The notes beneath the pieces are model-generated. The model saw only the letters and a list, made by a program, of their open reading frames with translations. It made no database searches and had not been told where the DNA came from. A DNA stretch of 58,024 nt, from positions 27,738 to 85,761 of the forward strand of contig JAPPOG010000064.1 of the NCBI GenBank assembly GCA_028818225.1, in the 5' to 3' direction. Each line of letters begins with the position of its first letter. Position 1 is the first letter of the stretch. Shown here in pieces: positions 46,806 to 56,200 of the stretch. The translations under genes and the position numbers were made by a program. This stretch comes from Gammaproteobacteria bacterium. Lineage in GTDB: Bacteria; Pseudomonadota; Gammaproteobacteria; Pseudomonadales; Pseudohongiellaceae.

Positions 46806-48278
46806 ATGAATATTACGTTAGCCGATTTAATTCCTTTATTGCCGTTGTTAATTACCACTGGCACTGTTGTTATTGCCATGACGGTAATCGGGGTTAAGCG
46901 CAGTTACACGCTTACTGCAGGAATAACTATTGCTGGATTGCTGATTGCAACATTAAGTGCGGCATACCTGATGCCTTCAACTAATGAGCAGGTAACACCG
47001 CTAATGATCGTGGATCAGTATAGTTTGTTCTTTACTGTACTGACTTGTGCGACTGCGATGTTCATTGCTGTATTTAGTTTTCCTTATCTGGCTAATCTTG
47101 ATGATCACAAAGAGGAGTATTACTTGCTTCTCGGCATTGCAACCATAGGTGCGATCGTCATGGTCAGTAGTAATCATTTTGTCAGCACCATTCTCGGATT
47201 AGAAACATTAAGTATGTCACTTTATGGTATGGTGGCTTATCCAGTACATAGCGAAAAGAGTGCAAAATTTCCACTAGAGGCATCAGTAAAGTACCTGGTT
47301 CTGTCAGCAGCCGCGTCGGGCATCTTGCTATTTGGTATTGCGCTTATTTACGCGCAAACAGGTACTCTCGAATTTGCCAGTGTACTTAATGTAGCAACAG
47401 CAACCCCGGGCCTGGGTGCTGGTTTTTCCATAGCGGCTTTGATTCTAGTGTTTATTGGTATTGCCTTTAAGCTTTCCCTGGCGCCATTTCATATGTGGAC
47501 CCCGGATGTTTATGAAGGATCGCCACTTCCTGCGACAACCTATCTTGCCACAATTGGTAAAGCGGCTATGTTTGTTGTTTTACTGCGTTTTATCGAAGCA
47601 TCAGATGCGCTGGTTTTCGATTCGGTAATTTTAGTGATCTCATTAGTGGCAACTGCCTCCATACTGGCAGGTAACTTATTAGCTCTGCTGCAGGACAATC
47701 TGAAACGAATCCTGGCATATTCTTCTATTGCCCATATGGGTTATCTGCTAATCGCTCTCGTAGCAAGTTATTTTGTCGAAGGGTCAATTAGTGTTGAAGC
47801 TGTCACTTTCTATCTGGTGGCTTATGTAATCATGTCTGCTGGAGCTTTTGGTGTTGCATCCGTAGTTTCTTCCAGTGAGCAGGAATTTGACAGCATTGAT
47901 GACTACAAAGGATTATTTTGGCGTAGTCCCTGGTTAGCAGCTGTTTTTACCGGCATGTTGCTCTCCCTTGCTGGTATTCCCTTAACAGTTGGCTTTATTG
48001 GCAAATTCTATATCTTCTTCGCTGGCGTGGAGGCAGCGCTCTGGGTATTGCTGGCAGTACTGGTAATTGGTAGCGGTGTGGGTCTGTATTATTACCTGAG
48101 AATCGTATATAGCATGCTAAAAAGCGCCGATGATGCCCATAATTTTAATGTTGCCGTAGGTAAAAACTTAAGTTCCCATGCCGTGCTGGCTATTCTGTTT
48201 CTTTTATTAGTGGTGCTTGGTGTTTATCCAACCCCGGTGGTTTCCATAATAGAAACTATTTCGACCTATATTCTGTAA
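46806..48278 (+). CDS. nuoN: NADH-quinone oxidoreductase subunit N
   Basis: A 490-residue antiporter-like subunit next to NuoK. Conserved: STILGLETLSMSLYGMVAY (key Glu), AFKLSLAPFHMWTPDVYEGS (key Lys) and YSSIAHMGYLLIAL. It is the last canonical nuo gene. The next gene begins 53 bases later with its own good ribosome site (AAGGA), so a short read-on transcript is plausible. Confidence 0.97.
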   Translation: MNITLADLIPLLPLLITTGTVVIAMTVIGVKRSYTLTAGITIAGLLIATLSAAYLMPSTNEQVTPLMIVDQYSLFFTVLTCATAMFIAVFSFPYLANLDDHKEEYYLLLGIATIGAIVMVSSNHFVSTILGLETLSMSLYGMVAYPVHSEKSAKFPLEASVKYLVLSAAASGILLFGIALIYAQTGTLEFASVLNVATATPGLGAGFSIAALILVFIGIAFKLSLAPFHMWTPDVYEGSPLPATTYLATIGKAAMFVVLLRFIEASDALVFDSVILVISLVATASILAGNLLALLQDNLKRILAYSSIAHMGYLLIALVASYFVEGSISVEAVTFYLVAYVIMSAGAFGVASVVSSSEQEFDSIDDYKGLFWRSPWLAAVFTGMLLSLAGIPLTVGFIGKFYIFFAGVEAALWVLLAVLVIGSGVGLYYYLRIVYSMLKSADDAHNFNVAVGKNLSSHAVLAILFLLLVVLGVYPTPVVSIIETISTYIL

Positions 48279-48331
48279 GCACAGTTCGCTGCGGACACGT
48301 GTTATAGAATGGACAGCTTAAGGACAGCTTC

Positions 48332-48955
48332 ATGTCCAATTTGCCCACTCTCTCTGTTTCAATAGCAGCGACAATTTTATTGCTGTTGCTGACTATTATT
48401 AGTAATGATGCCGTTGTTGCCAGCAGGCGAAACTTTGACCAACAAAATTTGCTGCAATTTTTTCGCGATGAGGATGACGATTCTAGTTTGATTCTTCATT
48501 CCTATCTGATTCAACCCGATGAAGCATCAAATTTAATCAACACTCCGCTGCTTGGTTTAATTAGAGATCGCTACGCCTATATCGCGAGAACCGAAGATGA
48601 AGTAATAGCAGTCGCTGTTCCTGCCACCGCCGATGATGGATTTAATGGCACCATAGACTTGTTGGTATCAATCGATATGTTTGGAAGAATCCATGTAGCA
48701 CGTATTTTGGAAGATCTGGAATCTAATGAAGATCATGGTGTGATAGATGTAATTCAATCGAAATGGATGACAGGTTTTAGTGGCAGTTCAATGCGAGATA
48801 TTCAACGCTTGAGTTGGCAAAAAATCGAAAATGTTGATGAATACGATCAATTCGTTGGCGCCTCCATTACTCCACGTGCAGTTGCAGATCGTATCTATGA
48901 TGTACTGGTTTTCTTCCAAACCAATCGAATTGAATTTGTTAATTCAGTGCAATGA
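48332..48955 (+). CDS. RnfG-like FMN-binding domain protein (orphan)
   Basis: A 207-residue protein with one N-terminal membrane helix (about residues 8-25) and an extracytoplasmic FMN-binding domain. The layout follows RnfG: a DGFNGTIDLLVSIDMFGRI strand pair, then WMTGFSG, then DQFVGASITPRAVADRIYDV at 172-191. In RnfG the last part reads GATITPRAV, with the flavin on Thr; here Ser178 replaces it. The ETPGLG segment normal in RnfG is altered (SNEDHGV). No rnfA-E or nqr genes flank it; it sits between nuoN and gpsA. ApbE, which could load FMN, is encoded at 30.6 kb. Family is inferred from motif layout; function is unknown. Confidence 0.7.
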   Translation: MSNLPTLSVSIAATILLLLLTIISNDAVVASRRNFDQQNLLQFFRDEDDDSSLILHSYLIQPDEASNLINTPLLGLIRDRYAYIARTEDEVIAVAVPATADDGFNGTIDLLVSIDMFGRIHVARILEDLESNEDHGVIDVIQSKWMTGFSGSSMRDIQRLSWQKIENVDEYDQFVGASITPRAVADRIYDVLVFFQTNRIEFVNSVQ

Positions 48956-49047
48956 GCTTTAAAGTCAATAAAGCGGAGTGCTTGGTTCTGATAGACAATC
49001 AGACTATCATGTGCGCCCATTGATTGCTGCCGGGGAAGTGGAACAGT

Positions 49048-50085
49048 TTGAGTAAGATATCGGTTATAGGCGGGGGCAGCTTTGGCACGGTTATCGCCAA
49101 TATAATTGCCAAAAATGGCCATGATGTGTTGTTCTGGATGCGAAGCGACGAACTGGTCGATCAGGTAAATCAGAATCATGAGAATACGCAATATCTTCCT
49201 GGCTATGAACTGAGTGAAAGAGTCGTTGCCACGGAAGACATGGAAACCGCAGTTACGTCAGCAGCGGTCATCTTTGTTGCTGTGCCCAGTAATTCCTTTC
49301 GTGAAGTCGTCAAGCAAGTTGTCGAGTTTGCTGCTGCAGACGCGATGCTGGTAAGCACAACAAAAGGCATTGAAGCAGGCACCTTTGATCTCATGAGCCA
49401 GATTTTGAGAGAGGAGGCACCCGAAGCCAAGCTTGGAGTGCTCAGCGGGCCAAATCTCGCCAATGAGATAGCGGCTAATCATCTTACAGGCACTGTTATT
49501 GCTAGCAACAATGAGGAAGTGAGAGAGACGGTAAAGGATATTTTGCGCTCTGATACATTCAGGGTGTACACCAATGACGATATGTTCGGAGTCGAACTCG
49601 GGGGATCACTAAAAAATATTTATGCCATCATTGCCGGTTTGGCCGCACAAATAGGGATGGGGTATAACACCAATAGCATGCTGGTAACACGCAGTCTGAC
49701 AGAGATGGCCAGATTTGGCAGAGAATTGGGTGCGGATCCGATGACCTTTCTGGGGCTTGCAGGCGTTGGAGATTTGGTTGTAACTTGTTCTACGCCCCTG
49801 AGCCGGAATTATCGTATTGGGCAATCCCTGGGCGCAGGAAAGACTATTGAAGAGGCGATCGCCGAAGTCGGGCAGGTTGCCGAGGGGGTAAATACAGTAA
49901 AACAAGTGAAAGAAAAGGCGGACGAGCTCGGTGTTTATATGCCATTGGCCACCGGGATCTATAAAATTATTTATGAAAAGGAATCCATTCGAAACATTAT
50001 TTCCTCGTTAATGCTGGGAGAGCAGGCCTTGGATGTTGAATTTGCCGCCGGCGCTGAGAAAATTTTAAATGGATCAGAGGGGTAA
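49048..50085 (+). CDS. gpsA: Glycerol-3-phosphate dehydrogenase [NAD(P)+]
   Basis: Reduces dihydroxyacetone phosphate to sn-glycerol-3-phosphate, the backbone for phospholipids. About 345 residues. The N-terminal Rossmann motif is ISVIGGGSFGTVIANI; the catalytic Lys region is in FGVELGGSLKNIYAI; GAGKTIEEA and EGVNTVK follow. There is no ATG near the conserved start; TTG 49048 leaves 3 residues before the Rossmann strand, while TTG 49024 would add 8 more. It begins the gpsA-DUF4389-sixA-DUF4892 run known from Pseudomonas. Confidence 0.95.
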   Translation: MSKISVIGGGSFGTVIANIIAKNGHDVLFWMRSDELVDQVNQNHENTQYLPGYELSERVVATEDMETAVTSAAVIFVAVPSNSFREVVKQVVEFAAADAMLVSTTKGIEAGTFDLMSQILREEAPEAKLGVLSGPNLANEIAANHLTGTVIASNNEEVRETVKDILRSDTFRVYTNDDMFGVELGGSLKNIYAIIAGLAAQIGMGYNTNSMLVTRSLTEMARFGRELGADPMTFLGLAGVGDLVVTCSTPLSRNYRIGQSLGAGKTIEEAIAEVGQVAEGVNTVKQVKEKADELGVYMPLATGIYKIIYEKESIRNIISSLMLGEQALDVEFAAGAEKILNGSEG

Positions 50086-50087
50086 AT

Positions 50088-50525
50088 ATGTCTGATGAAT
50101 TAGATGAAATTGTAGACAACCTGCGAGAACCTACTTCCTGGTTTCGCATAGTGTTTATGATTGCGTTTGCAGTCGTACTCTATTTGATAATAGCACCTAT
50201 AATTTTAGTAATTATGATTACCCAGGTTTTGTTTAGGTTTATTACCGGTGCTCCAAATTCCAATTTGCGGGACTTCAGTGGGGCGCTGGCGGCGTATATA
50301 TTTCAGATTCTTAAATTTCTGCTTTACAGTTCGGAAGATAAACCCTTTCCGTTTTCTGATTTTCCGAGCCTAGATGACGACAATACGCAAGGGTCCAGCA
50401 AGCCGACGAAAAAGAAATCTGCTGGCAAGAAAGCTCCAGCGAAAAAGGCCAGTAAGAAAAAGGCAGCCAAGAAGTCCACGCTAGATACGTCACCTAATGG
50501 ATCAGGAGAAGAAAAAGAGGCTTAA
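50088..50525 (+). CDS. DUF4389 membrane protein with Lys/Ala-rich tail
   Basis: A 145-residue protein of unknown function. The first half is the DUF4389 domain: a strong hydrophobic segment (about residues 19-48) and a second amphipathic one around YIFQILKFLLYSSEDKPFPF. The last 40 residues are almost only Lys, Ala, Ser and Pro (e.g. KKKSAGKKAPAKKASKKKAA), like a histone H1-type DNA- or polyanion-binding tail. It starts 2 bases after gpsA. Confidence 0.8.
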   Translation: MSDELDEIVDNLREPTSWFRIVFMIAFAVVLYLIIAPIILVIMITQVLFRFITGAPNSNLRDFSGALAAYIFQILKFLLYSSEDKPFPFSDFPSLDDDNTQGSSKPTKKKSAGKKAPAKKASKKKAAKKSTLDTSPNGSGEEKEA

Positions 50526-50543
50526 CTCTTTGTCGAGTTATTC

Positions 50544-51008
50544 ATGGTAGTTTATCTGGTTCGACATGGAATTGCTGCTCGCATGGCTAACTCTGATCCA
50601 GAAAGAGAACTTACGCCTGAAGGAATCGCCCAGAGTCGATCGGTGGCGAAAAAATTTTTTCTGCAGTCGCCTCAGCTGGATAAAGGTTTTGTCAGTCCTT
50701 ATGAAAGAGCAAAACAGACCGCTGCTGAATTTCGCCTGGCATTCCCTCAAGTTGAATTTGAACAAACTGAATTGATTACGCCTGATTCTGATCCCTATGA
50801 AGTTCTAAATTTGCTGGAGCAAAACCAGGAGCAGAATGTCATACTGGTAAGTCATAATCCGTTGCTTTCACGGTTAGTTTCCTTGCTGGTTGACGGTACG
50901 CTGGAGAGCAATCATCGGGTTCAGGTGGACACGAGTAACGTATTTTGCGTTACTATGGATATCGTCGCTCCCGGTTGTGGAGAGTTAAAATACGTCCTCG
51001 TACCCTGA
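50544..51008 (+). CDS. sixA: Phosphohistidine phosphatase SixA
   Basis: A 154-residue histidine phosphatase. The RHG motif is at residues 7-9 (YLVRHGIAA), with catalytic His8; SPYERAKQTA carries the second Arg, and LVSHNPLLSRLVSLL carries the second His. SixA removes phosphate from HPt domains or from the nitrogen phosphotransferase protein NPr; the target here is unknown. It lies 18 bases after the DUF4389 gene. The whole conserved core is present, so it should be active. Confidence 0.9.
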   Translation: MVVYLVRHGIAARMANSDPERELTPEGIAQSRSVAKKFFLQSPQLDKGFVSPYERAKQTAAEFRLAFPQVEFEQTELITPDSDPYEVLNLLEQNQEQNVILVSHNPLLSRLVSLLVDGTLESNHRVQVDTSNVFCVTMDIVAPGCGELKYVLVP

Positions 51009-51016
51009 GGCTTATC

Positions 51017-51961
51017 ATGATTGACAGCTTAATACAGACACGCGTCTACAGAAGTTTAGTCCTTACTTCAGCATGCATTCTACTGTTTCTTGTGAATTCA
51101 AATGCTAGAGGTCAGGCAGTTGAATTTCGCGATCATCCCTTGCTTGACAGATTTCCCGATTCAGAAATTACTGAAGTTGAGTTTGATCAAGACGTAAATT
51201 ATCGATTGGTATTAAGTAGTCTGCAGCGAACTCGGGGGCTGGTGTCACCGGAAGTATCAGAACGACTGCGAGGAGACGTTACTAAAATTGTTTATGAGGT
51301 TTCCGAAGAGTTTAATGGCCAGGATGTTTATGATTATTTTCGTGAGCAGCTAGGGGAACGAGGCTATACAGAACTGTTTACCTGTGCTGGAAGGGAATGC
51401 GGCAGTAGCAACTACTGGGCAAACGACATTTTTCGTAATCGAATTCTCTATGGGCCTGAAAGAAATCAGTTCTATGTGGCTATGAGAGCAGGCCAGCAGG
51501 CAGATATGGCGCCTCATATCGCTTTGTACATCATCACGCGTGGCAATCGGCGTCTGTATGCTTACCTGGAAATTATCGAAGTAGGGGGAGCTGAGACCAG
51601 AATAGACGTAATGCGTCCAGCTGATCTGGTAACTACATTACAATCCCAGGAGGCGATAGTAATTACTGATATTGAATTCGAGAATGATTTGGCACTGACC
51701 TCCGATTCAGATTTGTCAGCAGTTGTGGGCCTGTTACAAGCAGATCCTTCATTGCGCATCTACCTCGTTGCGCACTTGAGTGGCGAAGCAGACTTGGATG
51801 CTCTGATACAAAGATCTCAGCAGCGAGCTAACGTATTGAGACAATTACTGATCGGCAGGGGTGTGGATGCTAATCGAATTATTGCTCGTGGAATAGGTCC
51901 ATTAGCTCCAGCTTGTAATGCGGAAGTCTGTGGTGATCGTGTCGAGATAGTCTTGCAGTAA
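51017..51961 (+). CDS. DUF4892 domain protein with OmpA-like C terminus
   Basis: A 314-residue exported protein. A signal peptide spans about residues 1-34 (cut probably after ARG or NARGQA). The DUF4892 region includes ELFTCAGRECGSSNYWAND and ILYGPERNQFYVAM, with a likely Cys pair. The last 100 residues resemble an OmpA peptidoglycan-binding domain (ITDIEFENDLALTSDSDL, RSQQRANVLRQLL, IIARGIGPLAPAC), but the usual Asp in the SHTD position is missing (AHLSG), so wall binding is uncertain. ATG 51017 has GAGG a few bases upstream; an upstream in-frame ATG at 50945 lies inside sixA and is less likely. It converges on folE. Confidence 0.8.
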   Translation: MIDSLIQTRVYRSLVLTSACILLFLVNSNARGQAVEFRDHPLLDRFPDSEITEVEFDQDVNYRLVLSSLQRTRGLVSPEVSERLRGDVTKIVYEVSEEFNGQDVYDYFREQLGERGYTELFTCAGRECGSSNYWANDIFRNRILYGPERNQFYVAMRAGQQADMAPHIALYIITRGNRRLYAYLEIIEVGGAETRIDVMRPADLVTTLQSQEAIVITDIEFENDLALTSDSDLSAVVGLLQADPSLRIYLVAHLSGEADLDALIQRSQQRANVLRQLLIGRGVDANRIIARGIGPLAPACNAEVCGDRVEIVLQ

Positions 51962-51967
51962 TTTTGT

Positions 51968-52507
51968 CTACTTAATCAAGGACAAAAACTCATTTCTGGT
52001 GCTCGCACTCTTTCTGAATGCACCGAGCATGCAGGACGTAGTCATTATAGAATTTTGTTTTTCCACGCCACGCATCATCATGCACATATGCTGCGCTTCA
52101 ATAATCACTGCAGAACCAGTGGCTCCTGTTTTTTCCAGAATACAGTTTGCAATCTCGTTGGTCAGGTTTTCCTGTATCTGTAGTCGGCGCGCAAAAACAT
52201 CAACCACGCGAGCAATCTTTGACAGGCCAATCACCTTGCCCTTTGGAAGATATGCGACATGGCACTTTCCGATAAAAGGAAGTATATGGTGCTCGCACAT
52301 CGAATAGAGCTCGATATCCTTAACGATTACCATTTCATCTGAATTAGATTCAAACAATGCCTCGTTTATGACTTCGTCAATGTCCATATTGTAGCCCTGC
52401 GTTAAAAATTGCATGGCTCTGGCTGCTCGCGTAGGTGTGTCACGTAAGCCATCACGATCGGGGTTCTCACCGACCTCTCGAAGAATCTTTAAATAAGCGT
52501 CTTCCAT
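51968..52507 (-). CDS. folE: GTP cyclohydrolase I
   Basis: Opens GTP to 7,8-dihydroneopterin triphosphate, first step of folate and, with QueD, of queuosine synthesis. The 179 residues carry the zinc ligands Cys71 and His74 (MCEHHILPF) and Cys142 (QHMCMMMRG). The conserved [17 protein letters not shown] and C-terminal MLGAFRKS are present. Its ATG is within the same CATG as the prmB ATG on the other strand, so the two genes either share a divergent start or prmB begins further in. Confidence 0.96.
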   Translation of the reverse strand: MEDAYLKILREVGENPDRDGLRDTPTRAARAMQFLTQGYNMDIDEVINEALFESNSDEMVIVKDIELYSMCEHHILPFIGKCHVAYLPKGKVIGLSKIARVVDVFARRLQIQENLTNEIANCILEKTGATGSAVIIEAQHMCMMMRGVEKQNSIMTTSCMLGAFRKSASTRNEFLSLIK

Positions 52508-53492
52508 GTTGAATAAATCTTCATTAGTACTTAAAAGAGGACGCTACCCTACGATAACTAGTACTGATGGTAAAGTGTTTTCTCGGTTTAACTGGACATA
52601 CCGGCAGGACGATTTGGATTTGATTCGCTACATCGAGCAGCTCGCAGGTAAATTTGAAGCCGCTGACTTATTTTATGGTCATGGGACAGATAATGCCTTT
52701 GATGAGGCAATCTATCTGGTTTATGGAGTTCTGGATATTGATTATGCAGAAGATCCAGAAACTGTGAATCGAAATTTGTCGTCTATCGAAATAGATTCTC
52801 TGGAAACGAAAGCAAAGTTACGAATAGAACAGCGCACTCCGGTGGCTTATTTACTTAACCAGGCCTGGTTTGCTGGATATAAATTCTACAGTGATGAGCG
52901 GGCTTTAATTCCTCGTTCTCCTATTGCGGAGCTGATACTCAATAAGTTCCAGCCATTGCTGGATTATGAGCCTGGACGCATCCTGGATTTATGTTGTGGC
53001 GGTGGCTGTATTGGTATTGCTTGCGCCAAGCAGTTTGTAATGGCCAAAGTTGAAATTGTTGATATTGACGATTCAGCTTTGGCGCTTGCCCGGGAGAACA
53101 TCGAGCTCCATGCCTGCCATTCAAATGTCAGTGCCATTAAGTCAGATCTCTTTGAAAATCTTTTCGGTAGCTATGACCTGATTGTTTGTAATCCACCCTA
53201 TGTCTCCAAAGAGGAATTCGAAGGACTGCCCCAGGAGTTTAAAGCAGAACCTTCACTGGGTCTGCTCAGTGAAGAAGAAGGATTGGAAATTCCGAGTAAA
53301 GTGTTGAGGCAAGCTGGCCAGTTTTTGACAGCAGATGGATTGCTCATTATGGAAGTAGGCCTGAGCGCAGATCTTTTGGTTGAGCGTTATCGGCGAGTGC
53401 CCTTTCTCTGGCTGGAGTTTGCTGAGGGCGGCCAGGGCGTACTTGCGCTGAACAAGAAGCATTTGGAGCGCTACAGCGGAGAGTTTAATTAG
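52506..53492 (+). CDS. prmB: 50S ribosomal protein L3 N5-glutamine methyltransferase
   Basis: Methylates a glutamine of ribosomal protein L3 using SAM. The conserved core begins about residue 30 ([16 protein letters not shown]); then [36 protein letters not shown], the SAM motif [16 protein letters not shown], and the catalytic NPPY at 229-232. The 328 residues are about 18 longer than E. coli PrmB, all at the N terminus, so the start may really be GTG 52575 rather than ATG 52506. HemK/PrmC is the nearest alternative, but the FYGHGTDN box is specific to PrmB. Confidence 0.93.
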   Translation: MLNKSSLVLKRGRYPTITSTDGKVFSRFNWTYRQDDLDLIRYIEQLAGKFEAADLFYGHGTDNAFDEAIYLVYGVLDIDYAEDPETVNRNLSSIEIDSLETKAKLRIEQRTPVAYLLNQAWFAGYKFYSDERALIPRSPIAELILNKFQPLLDYEPGRILDLCCGGGCIGIACAKQFVMAKVEIVDIDDSALALARENIELHACHSNVSAIKSDLFENLFGSYDLIVCNPPYVSKEEFEGLPQEFKAEPSLGLLSEEEGLEIPSKVLRQAGQFLTADGLLIMEVGLSADLLVERYRRVPFLWLEFAEGGQGVLALNKKHLERYSGEFN

Positions 53493-53494
53493 TG

Positions 53495-53500
53495 TACAAT
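53495..53500 (+). promoter_or_regulatory. Putative -10 box upstream of aroC
   Basis: TACAAT followed by GCGCC, 74 bases before the aroC ATG, directly after the prmB stop. The -35 at 17 bases is poor. Confidence 0.35.
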
Positions 53501-53573
53501 GCGCCACCTTTTTATTTGCTACTTCACGATCAAACCCAGCAACTAATCTGCTACAAACTCTGCGGTTGTTCCC

Positions 53574-54662
53574 ATGTCAGGTAATACATTTGGAAAGTTG
53601 TTCACAGTAACCAGCTTCGGCGAGAGCCATGGGCCGGCGCTCGGTTGTGTTGTCGATGGCTGTCCACCTGGACTCGCATTAAGCGAAGAAGACATGCAAA
53701 AGGATCTTGATCGACGCAAACCAGGGCAATCGCGATTTACCACACAACGGCGGGAAGATGATGCAGTAAAAATCTTGTCCGGTGTGTTTGAAGGCAAGAC
53801 TACCGGTACACCCATTGGTTTGCTGATTGAGAACGTAGATCAACGACCGAAGGATTACAGCAAGATTAAAGAACAGTTCCGTCCTGCCCATGCCGATTAC
53901 ACCTACTGGAAAAAGTATGGAATTAGAGACTACCGTGGTGGTGGTCGCGCTTCGGCAAGGGAAACGGCCATGCGGGTTGCTGCCGGGGCTATCGCCAAGA
54001 AGTTCATGCAACAGGAATACAGTATCCGTATCCAGGGCTATTTAACTCAGCTTGGGCCCATCAAGATTAACAGCGTCGATTTCGAGGAGGTGGAACGAAA
54101 TCCATTTTTCTGTCCCGATGCCAGCAAAGTGGCAGAAATGGAAGAATATATGGCGGCACTCGGTAAAGAGGGCAATTCCATAGGTGCCAGAATCTCTGTT
54201 CAGGCCATTAATGTACCTGCCGGCTTAGGAGAACCGATATTTGATCGCCTGGATGCGGATATCGCGAAGGCCTTGATGAGCATTAATGCCGTGAAAGGGG
54301 TGGAAATAGGTGCTGGTTTCGCTTCGGTAGAGCAGAAGGGAACTGAGCACCGTGATGAGATTACTCCTGATGGATTCCTCGGCAACAATGCTGGCGGCGT
54401 ATTGGGCGGCATTTCCAGTGGTCAGGACATCACTGCCAGTATTGCGCTCAAGCCTACTTCCAGTATCCGTATACCGGGAAAATCGATTAATATACGCGGC
54501 GAAGCGGATGAGGTGGTCACTACTGGCCGCCACGATCCATGTGTAGGTATCCGCGCGACACCAATAGCAGAAGCCATGCTGGCGCTGGTGCTTATGGATC
54601 ATCTACTCAGAGATCGAGCGCAGATCGGGGAAACCCGCAAATCTACTTCCAGCACCGCCTAG
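53574..54662 (+). CDS. aroC: Chorismate synthase
   Basis: Makes chorismate from EPSP, the last step of the shikimate pathway, with reduced FMN. 362 residues; hallmark segments are [57 protein letters not shown] and [18 protein letters not shown]. It stands alone behind prmB; a highly AT-rich gap follows before leuC. Length and motifs are complete. Confidence 0.97.
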   Translation: MSGNTFGKLFTVTSFGESHGPALGCVVDGCPPGLALSEEDMQKDLDRRKPGQSRFTTQRREDDAVKILSGVFEGKTTGTPIGLLIENVDQRPKDYSKIKEQFRPAHADYTYWKKYGIRDYRGGGRASARETAMRVAAGAIAKKFMQQEYSIRIQGYLTQLGPIKINSVDFEEVERNPFFCPDASKVAEMEEYMAALGKEGNSIGARISVQAINVPAGLGEPIFDRLDADIAKALMSINAVKGVEIGAGFASVEQKGTEHRDEITPDGFLGNNAGGVLGGISSGQDITASIALKPTSSIRIPGKSINIRGEADEVVTTGRHDPCVGIRATPIAEAMLALVLMDHLLRDRAQIGETRKSTSSTA

Positions 54663-54684
54663 ACCCCTTAGTTGTAATTAGGAA

Positions 54685-54713
54685 TTTAACTATATATAAC
54701 AATAGTTTATAAA
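54685..54713 (+). promoter_or_regulatory. Weak promoter candidate upstream of leuC
   Basis: TTTAAC (54685-54690), a 17-base spacer and TATAAA (54708-54713) in an AT-rich 87-base gap. No leader peptide or T-box-like structure is visible. Confidence 0.3.
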
Positions 54714-54749
54714 ATATATTTTATTTGAAATATTAAGTTGATTGAGAAT

Positions 54750-56174
54750 ATGGGCAGTAAGACGTTATACGACAAAATTTGGGATGCTCACCTGGTAAAA
54801 CAGCGGGATGATGGAACGGCGCTGATTTATATTGATCGCCACCTTATTCACGAGGTGACTTCACCGCAGGCCTTCGAAGGGCTGCGTCTGGCCGGGCGCC
54901 AACCTTGGAGAGCAGGGTCCAATCTGGCCGTACCTGACCATAACATCCCTACTACCAGTGATGAACGTAGCCTGGGTTTGGCCGGAATTAAAGATCCAGT
55001 ATCCAAGATTCAGGTTAAAACTCTTGATGAAAATTGTAAAGAATTCAATATCTTCGAGCTTGAAATGAATGATTTACGTCAAGGAATCGTCCATGTCGTT
55101 GGTCCGGAGCAGGGCGCGACATTACCTGGCATGACTATCGTTTGTGGCGATTCCCATACCTCGACCCATGGTGCTTTGGGCGCTTTGGCCCACGGAATAG
55201 GTACCTCCGAGGTAGAGCATGTTCTGGCCACCCAGTGCCTGATGCAAAAAAAGATGAAAAATATGCTAGTACAGGTCAATGGCCAGCTTAATGCCGGGGT
55301 AACCGCGAAAGACGTGGTATTAGCCATAATCGGCGAGATCGGTACTGCCGGTGGTACTGGCTATACTATTGAATTTGCAGGCGAAGCTATCCAGTCGCTC
55401 TCAATCGAAGGCCGCATGACTGTATGCAATATGGCGATTGAAGCGGGAGCCAGGGCAGGACTGATCGCGGTGGACGAAAAAACCCTCGAATACATTAAAG
55501 GGCGGCCATTTGCTCCTGAGGGCGAGCTTTGGTTGCGGGCCGTTGAAGCCTGGAAGCAGCTGGTTTCAGACGCCGATGCTAAGTTTGATCGAGTGGTGGA
55601 GCTAGACGCCGCCAGTATTGAACCCCAGGTAACCTGGGGAACTTCACCGGAAATGGTAGCGCCAGTGAGTGGCAATATTCCCAATCCAGCGGCAGAGGTA
55701 GACAGCATCAAGCGAGCTAATATCGAACAGGCCCTTAACTACATGGGCTTGGCTGGAGGAACACCAATCAAAGATATTAAGCTTGATTGCGTCTTCATAG
55801 GTTCCTGCACCAACTCCCGTATCGAGGATTTGCGGGAGGCAGCTCAGGTTGTAGCGGGTAACAAGGTTGCTGATTCAGTTGAGCTGGCCATGGTGGTGCC
55901 AGGCTCCGGGCTGGTAAAAAAGCAGGCTGAGGAAGAAGGTTTGCACCGAATATTCATCGAAGCCGGTCTGGAATGGCGAGAGCCGGGCTGCTCGATGTGC
56001 CTGGCCATGAACGCCGACCAGTTAGGAGCAGGCAAGCACTGCGCCTCTACTTCTAACCGTAATTTCGAAGGCCGACAGGGCTTTGGCGGAAGAACCCACC
56101 TGGTAAGTCCAGCCATGGCGGCGGCGGCCGCCATACACGGCCATTTTGTAGATATCAGGGAGCTTAATATCTAG
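54750..56174 (+). CDS. leuC: 3-isopropylmalate dehydratase large subunit
   Basis: With LeuD, isomerises 2-isopropylmalate to 3-isopropylmalate in leucine synthesis. 474 residues. The [4Fe-4S] ligands are the Cys in [15 protein letters not shown] and the two in [12 protein letters not shown]; other aconitase-family blocks include [23 protein letters not shown] 54750 starts [14 protein letters not shown], the usual LeuC beginning; an upstream TTG at 54738 has no ribosome site. It is 26 bases before leuD. Confidence 0.97.
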   Translation: MGSKTLYDKIWDAHLVKQRDDGTALIYIDRHLIHEVTSPQAFEGLRLAGRQPWRAGSNLAVPDHNIPTTSDERSLGLAGIKDPVSKIQVKTLDENCKEFNIFELEMNDLRQGIVHVVGPEQGATLPGMTIVCGDSHTSTHGALGALAHGIGTSEVEHVLATQCLMQKKMKNMLVQVNGQLNAGVTAKDVVLAIIGEIGTAGGTGYTIEFAGEAIQSLSIEGRMTVCNMAIEAGARAGLIAVDEKTLEYIKGRPFAPEGELWLRAVEAWKQLVSDADAKFDRVVELDAASIEPQVTWGTSPEMVAPVSGNIPNPAAEVDSIKRANIEQALNYMGLAGGTPIKDIKLDCVFIGSCTNSRIEDLREAAQVVAGNKVADSVELAMVVPGSGLVKKQAEEEGLHRIFIEAGLEWREPGCSMCLAMNADQLGAGKHCASTSNRNFEGRQGFGGRTHLVSPAMAAAAAIHGHFVDIRELNI

Positions 56175-56200
56175 CAATTTCAGCAAGATAAGAGATTTTT

